A stretch of DNA of 64,000 nucleotides, taken from Oscillospiraceae bacterium. Its GTDB lineage: Bacteria; Bacillota; Clostridia; Oscillospirales; Acutalibacteraceae. Both the position numbers and the translations under genes were made by a program. The stretch covers positions 32,882-96,881 of the forward strand of contig SVPF01000003.1 in assembly GCA_015066005.1 (NCBI GenBank), written 5' to 3'. Each line of letters starts with the position of its first letter. Within the stretch, counting starts at the first letter, position 1. Shown here piece after piece: positions 35,754 to 45,226 of this stretch. Below the pieces are notes generated by a model. It was given only the letters and a program-made list of their open reading frames with translations, had not been told where the DNA came from and made no database searches.

Positions 35754-36212
35754 TTACCCGCTTTTTTCAAGTGGTTTTTTAATATTTTTCAGTTTTGCTA
35801 AGATTTCAAATAACTTTTTCACCCATTTTGTTAAAATAGTACCAATAAAATCAAGAAAACGGTTAATATTGTCTATTACTATTCCATTTATTTTCCATAC
35901 AAGCTTAAACAATTTACATAAAAGCCAAACAAAAAAACGTGATAAGGTGCAAAAGCATAGTATAAAGCCCATAAATATACCAATTAAAATATATCCTCTT
36001 ATTTCGCCGTTGGATAATGCCATAAACAACACAAAGGTTGCTACACCAATAACAGCAAAATATATTAAATCCTGAAAAAATACAGTCAAATCATCAACTG
36101 CTTTTATTTTACGAAAAGCCCGTAAAAAATCATAAATCAAGCAATAGATTATTCCTGCACAGATAGAAACTAAAAATGAAAAAAGCTGAAACGAATTATC
36201 AATTTCCCACAT
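35754..36212 (-). CDS. yabQ: spore cortex biosynthesis protein YabQ
   Basis: A 152-residue membrane protein with about four hydrophobic segments in the first 100 residues and the family pattern GIIYCLIYDFLRAFRKIK...FFQDLIYFAV. YabQ is needed for spore cortex formation and is made in the mother cell. It directly follows yabP with a 2-base gap. Its presence points to a spore-forming lineage. Confidence 0.88.
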   Translation of the reverse strand: MWEIDNSFQLFSFLVSICAGIIYCLIYDFLRAFRKIKAVDDLTVFFQDLIYFAVIGVATFVLFMALSNGEIRGYILIGIFMGFILCFCTLSRFFVWLLCKLFKLVWKINGIVIDNINRFLDFIGTILTKWVKKLFEILAKLKNIKKPLEKSG

Positions 36213-36214
36213 AA

Positions 36215-36484
36215 TTATTTAAACAGTCGCCCGAAGAACGACCCACCGTTTTGGTTTTGTGTATATGCAAGTGCAAAAAGCTTACCTTCAAGTGAAAAAT
36301 CACCTGTTTTTGTATCAAAATTTATTATATGAAGCTTTTCTCCCTTAAGGGTTAGTGTACCGAGTGCAGTATCTAAAATTACTGTTTCATCATCAAAGGA
36401 CACACATTCCTTAACACCCGTAATATTTAACCGTTTTCGGTTTTCAATAATTACATTGCTGTTTTGCCTAATAATTTCTTCCAT
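36215..36484 (-). CDS. yabP: sporulation protein YabP
   Basis: An 89-residue YabP-family protein (ENRKRLNITGVKECVSFDDETVILDTALGTLTLKGEKLHI). YabP acts with YabQ in the mother cell and, in some clostridia, belongs to the YqfC-type family. The ATG at 36484 follows AAGGGGTG at 7 bases; an upstream in-frame start would add 12 unlikely residues. Its ribosome site lies in the 3' arm of a terminator-like hairpin. Confidence 0.88.
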   Translation of the reverse strand: MEEIIRQNSNVIIENRKRLNITGVKECVSFDDETVILDTALGTLTLKGEKLHIINFDTKTGDFSLEGKLFALAYTQNQNGGSFFGRLFK

Positions 36485-36517
36485 AAAAAAACACCCCTTA
36501 AAAATATATTTAAGGGG
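36485..36517 (-). terminator. hairpin after rqcP whose 3' arm holds the yabP ribosome site
   Basis: CCCCTTAAA and TTTAAGGGG form a 9-bp stem with a 6-base loop, then TGTTTTTTT and the yabP ATG. It can act as terminator for rqcP and would hide the AAGGGG ribosome site of yabP in any readthrough RNA. Confidence 0.65.
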
Positions 36518-36525
36518 CATTTTAA

Positions 36526-36768
36526 TTATTCAATTATTTTATACATAAGCACCGCATCTTCCTTGTGAATGGTTTCGTTAAGGCTTAAAACCTCAACCCT
36601 GACAATACGGGTACCGAAGGAAATTTCAACCTCATCCCCAACCTTTACATCATAAGAAGCGCGGGCAGCCTTACCGTTCACGCTGACACGGCCTGCATCG
36701 CAAGCCTCGTTAGCAACGGTACGGCGCTTAATAATTCTTGAAACCTTTAAATATTTGTCTAATCTCAA
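36526..36768 (-). CDS. rqcP: RqcP S4-domain ribosome quality control factor
   Basis: An 80-residue S4 domain protein, MRLDKYLKVSRIIKRRTVAN followed by EACDAGRVSVNGKAARASYDVKVGDEVEI. RqcP (YabO) joins RqcH on stalled 50S subunits for alanine tailing. The yabO-yabP-yabQ order supports the call. It is preceded by hup with its own terminator. Confidence 0.9.
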   Translation of the reverse strand: MRLDKYLKVSRIIKRRTVANEACDAGRVSVNGKAARASYDVKVGDEVEISFGTRIVRVEVLSLNETIHKEDAVLMYKIIE

Positions 36769-36785
36769 AACTAAAACCTCAACAT

Positions 36786-36818
36786 AAAAAATTAAGCCGT
36801 CTTAACAAGACGGCTTAA
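36786..36818 (-). terminator. terminator after hup
   Basis: TTAAGCCGTCTT and AAGACGGCTTAA form a 12-bp stem with a 3-base loop, followed by a T-run on the minus strand. Confidence 0.88.
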
Positions 36819-36826
36819 AAGGTCAA

Positions 36827-37099
36827 TTACTTAACAGCAGCTTTTAATGCAGCGCCTGCTTTGAATACAGGGTTCTTAGCAGCAGCGATTTCAATCTTAG
36901 CCTTAGTCTGAGGATTGATACCGGTGCGAGCAGCGCGTTCGGCAACCTTAAATGTACCGAAGCCGATAAGCTGTACAGAACCGCCAGCCTTTAATTCAGC
37001 AGCTACAGTGTCAACAAATGCTGCAAGTGCCTTTTCAGCGTCCTTCTTAGAAATGCCTGCTTTTTCAGCGATAGATGCAACTAATTCTGTTTTGTTCAT
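36827..37099 (-). CDS. hup: HU-family DNA-binding protein
   Basis: A 90-residue HU protein: MNKTELVASIAEKAGISKKDAEKALAAF and the DNA-binding arm GFGTFKVAERAARTGINPQTKAKIEIAA ending FKAGAALKAAV. HU compacts and bends DNA. It is a single-gene unit with its own promoter and terminator. Confidence 0.97.
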   Translation of the reverse strand: MNKTELVASIAEKAGISKKDAEKALAAFVDTVAAELKAGGSVQLIGFGTFKVAERAARTGINPQTKAKIEIAAAKNPVFKAGAALKAAVK

Positions 37100-37173
37100 G
37101 ATAGAACCTCCAATAAAATTTTTAAACGGTAAGCCTTAAAAAAGCTTGTCCGAATGTAACGATGTACATATTA

Positions 37174-37202
37174 CTTTTACCATACTTAAAACAAAAAATC
37201 AA
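37174..37202 (-). promoter_or_regulatory. probable hup promoter
   Basis: TTGATT (37202-37197) and TAAAAG (37179-37174) have a 17-base spacer. The -10 box is weak, but the surrounding T-rich upstream sequence fits a strong promoter. Confidence 0.4.
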
Positions 37203-37283
37203 TAGTTTTTCGTAAGGTTTACAAAAAAAGTTAAAAATTTTTCAAAATTTTGTATATTTTTTAATATAAAACATTTTAAGTCA

Positions 37284-37985
37284 TTAAATAAGGGCTTTTA
37301 TAATGGTTTCAACGTAGTCATAAAGCAGGGTTTCATCGGAATTATTCATTATTCTGTAAGCATCCTTTGCATCGTTTCCCGCATCATCGGAAACACGGCG
37401 AACAGCCAAAAACGGTGTGGAAGAATATTCACACACATAAGCAATTGCGGCAGTTTCCATATCACACGACATAGCATTAAAGCTTTCGGCTAAGCTTACT
37501 CTTACAACATCGTCACAAATAAAACGGTCACCTGTAACAGCAGTGCCTAATTTTGCATTTGGAATAATACCCAAGCCTAAATTCATAAGGCTTTTATCAG
37601 CATTATAAATATAGCTTGCCTGCGCAGGCTTTTCGCAGGGCTTGTAGCCCAAAACCTGTAAATCAAAATCGTGCTCTAAAAAACGGTCCGGAAGGGTTAT
37701 TTCACCACGGCCGATTCCACTCACACCACCTGAAAGACCGTAATTTAAAATTATATCACAGCCCATACTGATAAGGCAAACTGTAGCAGCGGCGGCATTA
37801 ACCTTACCTATACCGCACAAAATAGAGATAACCTCCATACTGCCGTTTTCGGTTGAAACTAAATATTTATGGGCTTCTCTGTTTAAAATTTCAAGCCTTT
37901 CAAAGTCACCCTGCTCTACCCTTTCACGCAAGGCTTTATATTCATCCGTATCAGCAACAACAATACCGATTTTATTACAATTCAT
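37284..37985 (-). CDS. mtnN: 5'-methylthioadenosine/S-adenosylhomocysteine nucleosidase
   Basis: A 233-residue MTAN. Glu15 (KIGIVVADTDEY) aligns with the catalytic glutamate near the N-terminus. CGIGKVNAAAATVCLI, LNYGLSGGVSG, the ribose-binding CDMETAAIAYV and the proton donor in RRVSDDAG are present. It splits methylthioadenosine and S-adenosylhomocysteine, recycling products of SAM chemistry. The N-terminal loop is unusual (ADTDEY instead of AMEEE). Confidence 0.85.
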   Translation of the reverse strand: MNCNKIGIVVADTDEYKALRERVEQGDFERLEILNREAHKYLVSTENGSMEVISILCGIGKVNAAAATVCLISMGCDIILNYGLSGGVSGIGRGEITLPDRFLEHDFDLQVLGYKPCEKPAQASYIYNADKSLMNLGLGIIPNAKLGTAVTGDRFICDDVVRVSLAESFNAMSCDMETAAIAYVCEYSSTPFLAVRRVSDDAGNDAKDAYRIMNNSDETLLYDYVETIIKALI

Positions 37986-37998
37986 TTTAGTACCTCAA

Positions 37999-38376
37999 TT
38001 AATCCTCTTCGGTTGTAAATTCAAGTTTTTGACCGCAAATTGGGCAAAAAACTGTGTTTTCTTCAATGGCGGCGCCGCAGTTAGCGCAAACCCTGTCGGC
38101 CTTAGCCTTGCGAATTTCTTCCTTAATTTCTTCAATTTTTGAAAGCTTTTCATCGATGGATAAAATCAATTCATCTACAGCGGCATCATCAATTTCGCCA
38201 TTCTTTTTAAAGCCGTAAAAGGCTTCACCCAAAGCTTTGTAATCCTTACCGATTTTATTTTCCAAGGAAGCGATATTAAACTTTTGCTTGCCTGTGTCTA
38301 CAACATCCTCGGTAGCCTTGACAGCAACGTCAAGCGCAACCTTTGCCTTGTCTAGTAATTCATCAAATAAATCCAT
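37999..38376 (-). CDS. small coiled-coil protein with C-terminal zinc ribbon
   Basis: A 125-residue protein. Residues about 1-90 are helical and charged (MDLFDELLDKAKVALDVAVKATEDVVD...LSIDEKLSKIEEIKEEIRKAKAD). The end is a double-CxxC zinc ribbon, CANCGAAIEENTVFCPICG. No enzyme motif is visible; such proteins are common, uncharacterised clostridial zinc-ribbon proteins. It lies 13 bases upstream of mtnN. Confidence 0.75.
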   Translation of the reverse strand: MDLFDELLDKAKVALDVAVKATEDVVDTGKQKFNIASLENKIGKDYKALGEAFYGFKKNGEIDDAAVDELILSIDEKLSKIEEIKEEIRKAKADRVCANCGAAIEENTVFCPICGQKLEFTTEED

Positions 38377-38390
38377 TATAAAGTCCTCCG

Positions 38391-39851
38391 TTAATTTATT
38401 TTGTAATCTAAGTAAAAATTATCTGTTCCGTCTTTTCTTTCCATAAGCTCATCAAAACGGTTTATATATTCATATGGATATTTAAAATTAAAAATTCGTT
38501 CGATTTTGTCGCCATTAGGCTGACGAAGCTTTGTTACCGCCGAAGCGCCGCAGGCCAGAATTGTGTGTGTTTCATCCATAATGTAAACATTATAAAGGCA
38601 TTCAAAGCCAATTTTGGAATACCCAACATTTTCAAGGTTGCCAACCGTTTTGCTTTGGCGGTACATATAATATGGAACAATACCATTTTTATTTAAATGG
38701 TTATACGCAAAATCCACCATATCGGATGCAATTTTACCCATTTCAATTTCGGGCAAATTACCGCTTACCGTCAAATTAGAAGCGCGCTTCATTGAAAGTG
38801 AGTGTACCGTTACACTTTCGGGCTTAAGGCTTGTAATTTTTAAAACCGTTTGCTTAAAGCTTTCAAGGTCATCACCCAAAAGCCCTGCAATAAGGTCCAT
38901 ATTTATATTATCAAACCCACATTCACGCGCCAAATTAAAGGCTTCAACCGTTTGTAAAGCAGTGTGTCGACGGCCGATAATTTCCAAAACCTTATCGTTC
39001 ATGGTTTGAGGGTTTATGCTGATTCGTGTTGCGCCACCCTGCTTTATTGCCAAAAGCTTTTCCTTTGTTATTGTATCGGGTCGGCCTGCTTCAACGGTAT
39101 ATTCTAAAACACCGCTCAAGTCAAAATTTTCCCTAACGGTATTCATAACCCTTGTTAACTGCTGTGGCGAAAGGGTTGTAGGTGTACCGCCGCCTATGTA
39201 AACCGTCATAAGCTTTAAATTGTTAGCCCTTGCCTTTTTAGCGGTAATTTTCAATTCCTCACACAAAAGGTCAACATACTGCGGGATATAGGCCTTTGCC
39301 TGTTCAACCGAATGTGACACAAATGAGCAATAATTACAGCGCGACGGGCAAAACGGAACCGAAATATAAAGGCTGAAGGAATCGGGCCGTGATTTTTCGG
39401 TTATTTTATTTTCACCCTTTACAGTTTCCTTACAAAGAGCAATTTTTTTATCACTGACCATAAGGTAATTTTTAAAATAATTTTCGGCAAATTCAATACC
39501 CTTGGTTTTAGTAATTCTTGAAAACAGCTTTGCAGGGCGTACACCCGTTAAAATACCCCATTGGGGTGAATAATTAAAGCATTCCTTTAAGCAATCAAAA
39601 AGCGCAAGAGCTAAAAACAGCTCACTGTCCTTCAAAAAATCACCGTTAACGGATTCTATGGCGCGCGTGGAAGAAAAGCGCTTGCCGTTTATAAAAAGCT
39701 CGGCTAATGCATTTTCGGAAAGGTCAGCTATAGCTACACAGTCACCCTGTACCCTATAATCCAAAAACTCAATTTTTTCAAAGGGTAAAAAAATCCTTAT
39801 TAACTTTTCAAGCTCGTATTTAAAATCATTATTTATTAAGCAAAGTTGCAT
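38391..39851 (-). CDS. hemZ: coproporphyrinogen dehydrogenase HemZ-like radical SAM protein
   Basis: A 486-residue radical SAM protein. About 150 N-terminal residues typical of HemZ precede SVPFCPSRCNYCSFVSH, the cluster motif. YIGGGTPTTLSPQQL, EAGRPDTITKEKL and RISINPQTMNDKVLEIIGRRH are HemN-family core motifs. HemZ relatives oxidise coproporphyrinogen without oxygen, but other members of the family have different roles, and no heme genes are nearby. It lies 1 base from the hydrolase gene. Confidence 0.85.
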   Translation of the reverse strand: MQLCLINNDFKYELEKLIRIFLPFEKIEFLDYRVQGDCVAIADLSENALAELFINGKRFSSTRAIESVNGDFLKDSELFLALALFDCLKECFNYSPQWGILTGVRPAKLFSRITKTKGIEFAENYFKNYLMVSDKKIALCKETVKGENKITEKSRPDSFSLYISVPFCPSRCNYCSFVSHSVEQAKAYIPQYVDLLCEELKITAKKARANNLKLMTVYIGGGTPTTLSPQQLTRVMNTVRENFDLSGVLEYTVEAGRPDTITKEKLLAIKQGGATRISINPQTMNDKVLEIIGRRHTALQTVEAFNLARECGFDNINMDLIAGLLGDDLESFKQTVLKITSLKPESVTVHSLSMKRASNLTVSGNLPEIEMGKIASDMVDFAYNHLNKNGIVPYYMYRQSKTVGNLENVGYSKIGFECLYNVYIMDETHTILACGASAVTKLRQPNGDKIERIFNFKYPYEYINRFDELMERKDGTDNFYLDYKIN

Positions 39852-39852
39852 T

Positions 39853-40467
39853 TTAACCTCTTACAAAAGGATTATATCTTTTTTCATTCAAAACGGTTGT
39901 GCTACCGCCGTGGCCTGAAAGCAAGGTTATATCATCACCTAACGCGTAAAGCTTTTTAATAGATGCCTTTAAAGTTTCAAAGCTACCGCCGGGAAAATCG
40001 GTTCTGCCAATGCTTCCCGCAAAAAGCGTATCACCCGAAAACATTACATCACCACAAAGATAGCAAACACCGCCAACGGTATGCCCCGGGGTATAAATAA
40101 CCTTAATTTCAATATCCCCAACAGTAAATACTTGACCGTCCTTTAAAGTTATATCGGCACAAAAAGGTGAAAGCGGTGCACCAAACGGTGCTGATAAATT
40201 AACATAATTATCACTTAAAGCGGGGGCATCAAATTCACCAATAGCAATTTTGGTATCAGTAAGACTTGCAAGCTCATCAGCAAAGCCAATATGGTCAAAA
40301 TGCCCATGGGTAAGCATAATTAAACGCTCCTTACCCTTTGCATTTTGTAAAAATTCAAGTGCTTCATCCGAACGAAAGCCGGGGTCAATAACCACTGCCG
40401 CCTTTTCGGTTGAAACAAGGTAACAATTAACCTCAATATCACCTAAAACTAAAGCCTTAATTTCCAT
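39853..40467 (-). CDS. metallo-beta-lactamase fold hydrolase (glyoxalase II-like)
   Basis: A protein of about 204 residues of the MBL fold. Zinc-binding THGHFDHIGF, GHTVGGVCYLCGDVMFSGDTLFAGSIGRTDFPGG and the last LSGHGGST are present. It is closest in pattern to hydroxyacylglutathione hydrolase-like proteins of Firmicutes. The substrate is unknown. The ATG at 40467 follows GGAG and overlaps the dtd end by 11 bases; an extension of 18 codons is unlikely. Confidence 0.85.
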   Translation of the reverse strand: MEIKALVLGDIEVNCYLVSTEKAAVVIDPGFRSDEALEFLQNAKGKERLIMLTHGHFDHIGFADELASLTDTKIAIGEFDAPALSDNYVNLSAPFGAPLSPFCADITLKDGQVFTVGDIEIKVIYTPGHTVGGVCYLCGDVMFSGDTLFAGSIGRTDFPGGSFETLKASIKKLYALGDDITLLSGHGGSTTVLNEKRYNPFVRG

Positions 40468-40921
40468 GCCTTCTCCATATTTCCGTATCAAACAAAATAG
40501 TAACGGGGCCATCGTTAACAAGCGATACCTTCATATCGGCGCCAAAAATGCCCTTTTCCACCCTTTTAACACCAAGTTCTTTAAGCTTTTCACAAAAAAT
40601 ATCGTAATACTGACTTGCCAAATCAGGCTGCATTGCATTTATAAAGGATGGGCGGTTACCCTTTTTCACATCAGCGCAAAGGGTAAATTGTGAAATGACA
40701 AGTGCCTCACCGTTTATATCAAGAATTGACCTGTTCATTTTATCGTTTTCATCACAAAAAACGCGTAAATTTACTGTCTTTTTTGCAAGAATTTCAATAT
40801 CCTCCAAGGTATCGCCCTCGGCCGCGCCAAATAAAATCATATAGCCCTCATTACAGCTTCCGACTATGTTACCGTCAACCGTAACCGAAGCCGAGGATAC
40901 CCTTTGAATTACTGCTTTCAT
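40457..40921 (-). CDS. dtd: D-aminoacyl-tRNA deacylase
   Basis: A 154-residue DTD that removes D-amino acids (and misacylated glycine) from tRNA. MKAVIQRVSSASVTVDG, the active-site SQFTLCADVKKGNRPSF and the cross-subunit GPVTI motif are present. It directly follows relA, the usual relA-dtd order in Firmicutes. Confidence 0.95.
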   Translation of the reverse strand: MKAVIQRVSSASVTVDGNIVGSCNEGYMILFGAAEGDTLEDIEILAKKTVNLRVFCDENDKMNRSILDINGEALVISQFTLCADVKKGNRPSFINAMQPDLASQYYDIFCEKLKELGVKRVEKGIFGADMKVSLVNDGPVTILFDTEIWRRHGN

Positions 40922-43114
40922 TTACTGATTTATCCTTTCAACGCTGAAAATGCCGCGCACCTTTTCAATGCGGTTTATAATGCTGTTAAGGTGTTCAACG
41001 CTTTCGGCGCTAATTGTTAAAATTACGGTGCAATTACCGTTTTTGAGCTGTCGTGCGCTTATGCTGTGAATAGGCACACGCATATTGTTAACAGCATTCA
41101 TAATTTCAATTAAAATACCCTGTCGGTCAATAGCTGTTGCTCGAAGGGTTGAGGTGAAGCTTTCACTCTTAGTGCCGTCCCAATAGGCTGTAATCCAACG
41201 GTCAGGCTCGGGACTGTCGGCAATATTAACCGGAACATTATTACAGTCACGCTTGTGAATTGAAACACCGTGACCACGGGTAATATAACCGATAATATCA
41301 TCACCCGGAAGCGGATTACAGCAATGTGAAAACTTAATAAGGCAGTTGTCAACGCCTTCAATGATAACGCCGTCTGATGATTTTTTGGACCGCATTTCGC
41401 TAATCGGCACAATTTCGGGCTGCTTCTTTTCGGCAGCTTTTTTGTTAAAGTCTTCTTTAACACGGGGAATAATTTTTGAAAGTAATATTCCGCCATAGCC
41501 AATAGCCGCATAAAATTCCTCACCGTTTTGCAGGCGGTGGCGGCGGGCTAAATCTTCAATATATTCTTCAAGCTCGTCATCATTAATATCAATATTATTA
41601 CGGCGAAGCTCTTTTTCAAAGTCAGCCTTACCCGTTGCAATATTTTCAGTTCGTTTTTCCTTTTTAAACCAAGAACGGATTTTAGCCTTTGCGGATGATG
41701 TTACCGCAATATTAAGCCAGTCGCGACTGGGCCCGTGACCTGCTTGGTTGGTGGTTAAAATTTCAATAACCTCGCCCGTTTTAACCTCGTGATTAATTGG
41801 CACAATTTTACCGTCAACCTTAGCGCCAACCATTCTTACACCTACGGCCGAATGTATTTGGAAAGCAAAGTCAACAATAGTTGCACCAAGCGGCAAATTT
41901 ATAACATCGCCCTTTGGGGTAACGGCAAATACATCCTCTTGCGAAAGGTCAACCTTAATATTGCGAATAAGCTCGCTTCCATCATCGGTCGCTTCCTGAT
42001 TTTCAATAATTTGTCGAACCCAAGCAAGCCTTTCCTCAAGCTTTTTATCGTTATCCTTAATACCTTCCTTATACTTCCAATGCGCCGCAATACCGAATTC
42101 GGCTGTGTGGTGCATTTCAAAGGTGCGTATTTGAATTTCAAACGGAATACCGCTTCGGCCGATAACCGTTGTATGAAGTGACTGATACATATTGGGCTTA
42201 GGGGTTGAAATATAGTCCTTAAACCTATTTGGGATAGGGCGGAACATATCGTGCATTATACCCAAAATGTTATAACAGTCTGCAACTGTATCGGTAATAA
42301 TACGAATCGCATAAATGTCGTAAATTTCATCGAAGTCACGGTTTTGGATATACATCTTACGGTAGATACCGTGAATTGACTTTACACGACCCTGAAAGGA
42401 AAGTGTAACATTTGGCATTTCTTCGCGAAGACGGTCCTCAATGCGACTTTTAATTTCATTTAAAATTTGCTCACGGTGCTGCTTGCGGTGCATAAGCAAA
42501 TCCTCAATATCGTGATAAGCCACTGGGTCAAGGTGCTTAATTGCTAAATCCTCAAGCTCTTCTTTAACGGGTCGAATACCAAGACGGTGCGCAATCGGTG
42601 CATAAATTTCCAAGGTTTCAACCGAAATATCGCGTTGCTTTTGCTCGCGCATAGCATCAATTGTGCGCATATTGTGAAGTCGGTCAGCAAGCTTAATAAT
42701 AATTACGCGAATGTCCTGCCCCATTGCAATAAGCATTTTTCTAAGGCTTTCGGCCTGCTGCTGTTCTTTGGTGGAAAAGTTAAGTCGACCGATTTTGGTA
42801 ACACCGTCAACCAAAAGTGCAACCTCACCGCCAAACATTTCCTTAATATCATCGAGTGTATATTCAGTATCCTCTACAACATCATGCAAAAGGGACGCCG
42901 CAATTGACTGACTGTCCATACCCAAGGAAATAACAATTTTAGCAACGTTAAAGGGGTGGTAATAATAGTCCTCACCCGAAATACGCTTTTGTCCCCTATG
43001 TGCATTAACGCAAAGTGTGAAGGCCTTTTCCACCATTGCATAATCATAATTACTGCCGTAATTTTCCATAACCTGTTTAAGCTCGTTAAGGTTTTTAATT
43101 TCAATTTCGGTCAA
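40922..43114 (-). CDS. relA: bifunctional (p)ppGpp synthetase/hydrolase
   Basis: A RelA/SpoT protein of about 730 residues. The hydrolase HD domain (YHPFNVAKIVISL...SLLHDVVEDT), the synthetase domain (RVKSIHGIYRKM...YDIYAIRI, then TPKPNMYQSLHTTVIG), the TGS domain (VFAVTPKGDVINLPLGAT), a zinc-finger region with the CCNPLPGDDIIG stretch and a C-terminal ACT domain are in order. AAGGAG lies only 1-2 bases before a GTG at 43123 but 10 bases before TTG at 43114, so TTG is the likelier start. The gene overlaps the recJ end. Confidence 0.95.
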   Translation of the reverse strand: MTEIEIKNLNELKQVMENYGSNYDYAMVEKAFTLCVNAHRGQKRISGEDYYYHPFNVAKIVISLGMDSQSIAASLLHDVVEDTEYTLDDIKEMFGGEVALLVDGVTKIGRLNFSTKEQQQAESLRKMLIAMGQDIRVIIIKLADRLHNMRTIDAMREQKQRDISVETLEIYAPIAHRLGIRPVKEELEDLAIKHLDPVAYHDIEDLLMHRKQHREQILNEIKSRIEDRLREEMPNVTLSFQGRVKSIHGIYRKMYIQNRDFDEIYDIYAIRIITDTVADCYNILGIMHDMFRPIPNRFKDYISTPKPNMYQSLHTTVIGRSGIPFEIQIRTFEMHHTAEFGIAAHWKYKEGIKDNDKKLEERLAWVRQIIENQEATDDGSELIRNIKVDLSQEDVFAVTPKGDVINLPLGATIVDFAFQIHSAVGVRMVGAKVDGKIVPINHEVKTGEVIEILTTNQAGHGPSRDWLNIAVTSSAKAKIRSWFKKEKRTENIATGKADFEKELRRNNIDINDDELEEYIEDLARRHRLQNGEEFYAAIGYGGILLSKIIPRVKEDFNKKAAEKKQPEIVPISEMRSKKSSDGVIIEGVDNCLIKFSHCCNPLPGDDIIGYITRGHGVSIHKRDCNNVPVNIADSPEPDRWITAYWDGTKSESFTSTLRATAIDRQGILIEIMNAVNNMRVPIHSISARQLKNGNCTVILTISAESVEHLNSIINRIEKVRGIFSVERINQ

Positions 43115-45128
43115 GTTGTTCACACTCCTTTGTTAATCTGCCGAATATTGGGGAATTTAATAAATTTGTTTTTTCCGTTGTTTGCAATAAATAATATTTA
43201 CCTTTTTCAAGCTTAATTAAATTTAATTGCAAAAGTGTATCAAGTGCAATTTTGGTTTTAGCATAGCCAAGGCTTTGTAAAAACATATTTATAAGCTTTT
43301 CGGCCAAAATACCGTTTGGGGTAATTGCACGGTAAATACTACCAACCTCACTACGCGTTGGTGTAATATTTTGTGGGCTATACTTCCTGCCCGATTTAAA
43401 GGCTTCAAAATTTTGAATATTATCAAACAGCGTATCCTCTTCTATATTGGATAAACGCATTTCCTTAATAACAACATTAACGGTATAATTGCCGTTAAAA
43501 ATATTTGTGGAAACGGTTACCGCCAAATCAAGCGTGTCGCCAATATTATAGCAAAAGCTTTCAGCGTTTAAACCAAAGGCCAAGGCCTGAAAAGCGTTAT
43601 CGCCCTTTGAAAACAACAGCTTTAAATGCTTGTTGTTGCCGATGGGGGTAATTCTTTGCAGGGTAACACCAAATACGCCAAAAAGCGGTTCGGGGTTTTC
43701 ATAACCAAAGGGTTCAAGAGTTTTAATACTTTCGGATAAATCGACAGTTAAAGCCGCTGGGTTAATTTTACAGTCTAAATTAAGTATGGGCGGTGCGTAG
43801 GCTGTTTTTGCGGCAAAATTATTTACAGCCACCCTAAAATCGTTAATTTTGTCACTTAAAAGGCTTACACCTGCCGCTTGAGAATGACCGCCAAACTTGA
43901 TTAAGTGCCCGCTTGCGCTGTTTATGGCATCATAAAGTGAAAAGCCTTCATAGCTTCTGCCTGAGCCGTGCGCCGTGTCACCGTCGCGCGAAATAACAAT
44001 TGCAGGCTTGCCGTATTTTTCACAAATGCGTGAAGCCACAATACCGACAACACCGTGGTGCCAACCTACACCGTCTACAACAATTACACGGTCATAGCAA
44101 TAACCGTTTTGTTCAATTTCGGTAATAGCTTCATCACAAATTTTCTTTTCGGTTTGCTGACGAAGCGCATTGTCGCTGTCAATTTCATTAGCAATTTCAA
44201 GCGCGTGCATCATATCATCGGTAACCAGTAATTCAACCGCACGGGCGGCGTTACCCATTCGTCCTGCGGCATTTATACGCGGACAAATGCCAAAGGCAAT
44301 ACGTGAAGCGTTTACATCACTTAAATTAACACCTGCAACATTTAATAAAGCGCGAAGCCCCACAAGGCAGGCCGACTGTTTAAATTTTCTAATGCCGTAT
44401 TTAACAATTATACGGTTTTCAAGTGTTAAAGGCATAATATCAGCAATAACCGCAACCGACAAAATATCGGCATAAAGGGGTAAAAGCTCTTCGGGCTCGG
44501 CCCCCTCCATAACACAAATAAGCTTAAATGCAACCTCGGCACCGCAAACAGCCTTAAAGCTTGAAGGGCAATCCTTTCTATGAGGGTCAACAATTGCGGC
44601 TGCTTCAGGTAAGCATTCGGGCGGTAAATGGTGGTCAGTTACAACAACGGTCATACCAAGACTGTTTGCAAGGGCAATTTCATCATAACAGGAAATACCG
44701 TTATCAACCGTAATTATTAAATCAACACCCAATTCTTTTAGATGGCGAACGGCATCGCAATTCATACCGTAGCCTTCGCTGAAGCGGTCTGGAATATAAT
44801 AAATACAGTCAGCGCCTCGACCCTTTAGATACTTATACAAAAGGGCTGTTGCTGTAACACCGTCGCAATCATAATCCCCATAAACCGCAATTTTTTTATT
44901 TTCGCTTATACTCAAATTTACCATATCGGCGGCGTGCATAATATCAATAAGCTCATACGCATCAGAAAAATATGGCTCGTCAGATAAAAATTGCTCTAAA
45001 TCAGTTGGGTCGGTATACCCGCGCGAAGCCGCAATAAGCGCAACAATAGGCTCAACATCACATTCAAGTGCCAATTCTTTCGCTTTAATTCGGTCAACAG
45101 TCTTAACCTGCCATTTCTTGTATGCCAT
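43101..45128 (-). CDS. recJ: single-stranded-DNA exonuclease RecJ
   Basis: A protein of about 675 residues. DHH-family motifs: YGDYDCDGVTATALLYKYL, ITVDNGISCYDEI, VTDHHLPPECLP and the DHHA1 block GSGRSYEGFSLYDAI with GGHSQAAGVSL. It degrades single strands 5' to 3' in repair and recombination. About 100 extra C-terminal residues, including KIALDTLLQLNLIKLEKGKYYLLQ, form a winged-helix-like tail. Start ATG 45128 is preferred over a GTG 9 bases upstream. Confidence 0.95.
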   Translation of the reverse strand: MAYKKWQVKTVDRIKAKELALECDVEPIVALIAASRGYTDPTDLEQFLSDEPYFSDAYELIDIMHAADMVNLSISENKKIAVYGDYDCDGVTATALLYKYLKGRGADCIYYIPDRFSEGYGMNCDAVRHLKELGVDLIITVDNGISCYDEIALANSLGMTVVVTDHHLPPECLPEAAAIVDPHRKDCPSSFKAVCGAEVAFKLICVMEGAEPEELLPLYADILSVAVIADIMPLTLENRIIVKYGIRKFKQSACLVGLRALLNVAGVNLSDVNASRIAFGICPRINAAGRMGNAARAVELLVTDDMMHALEIANEIDSDNALRQQTEKKICDEAITEIEQNGYCYDRVIVVDGVGWHHGVVGIVASRICEKYGKPAIVISRDGDTAHGSGRSYEGFSLYDAINSASGHLIKFGGHSQAAGVSLLSDKINDFRVAVNNFAAKTAYAPPILNLDCKINPAALTVDLSESIKTLEPFGYENPEPLFGVFGVTLQRITPIGNNKHLKLLFSKGDNAFQALAFGLNAESFCYNIGDTLDLAVTVSTNIFNGNYTVNVVIKEMRLSNIEEDTLFDNIQNFEAFKSGRKYSPQNITPTRSEVGSIYRAITPNGILAEKLINMFLQSLGYAKTKIALDTLLQLNLIKLEKGKYYLLQTTEKTNLLNSPIFGRLTKECEQLDRN

Positions 45129-45159
45129 ACTTTTCACCGCCTTTTAGATATATTTATCC

Positions 45160-45189
45160 AATATAATAATATATAATAACATATTTCAA
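45160..45189 (-). promoter_or_regulatory. possible recJ-relA-dtd operon promoter
   Basis: TTGAAA (45189-45184) and TATATT (45165-45160) have an 18-base spacer in the AT-rich gap before recJ. Confidence 0.4.
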
Positions 45190-45226
45190 CACTATTTTCA
45201 ACATTTATGTGGACAAAAACTACGAC

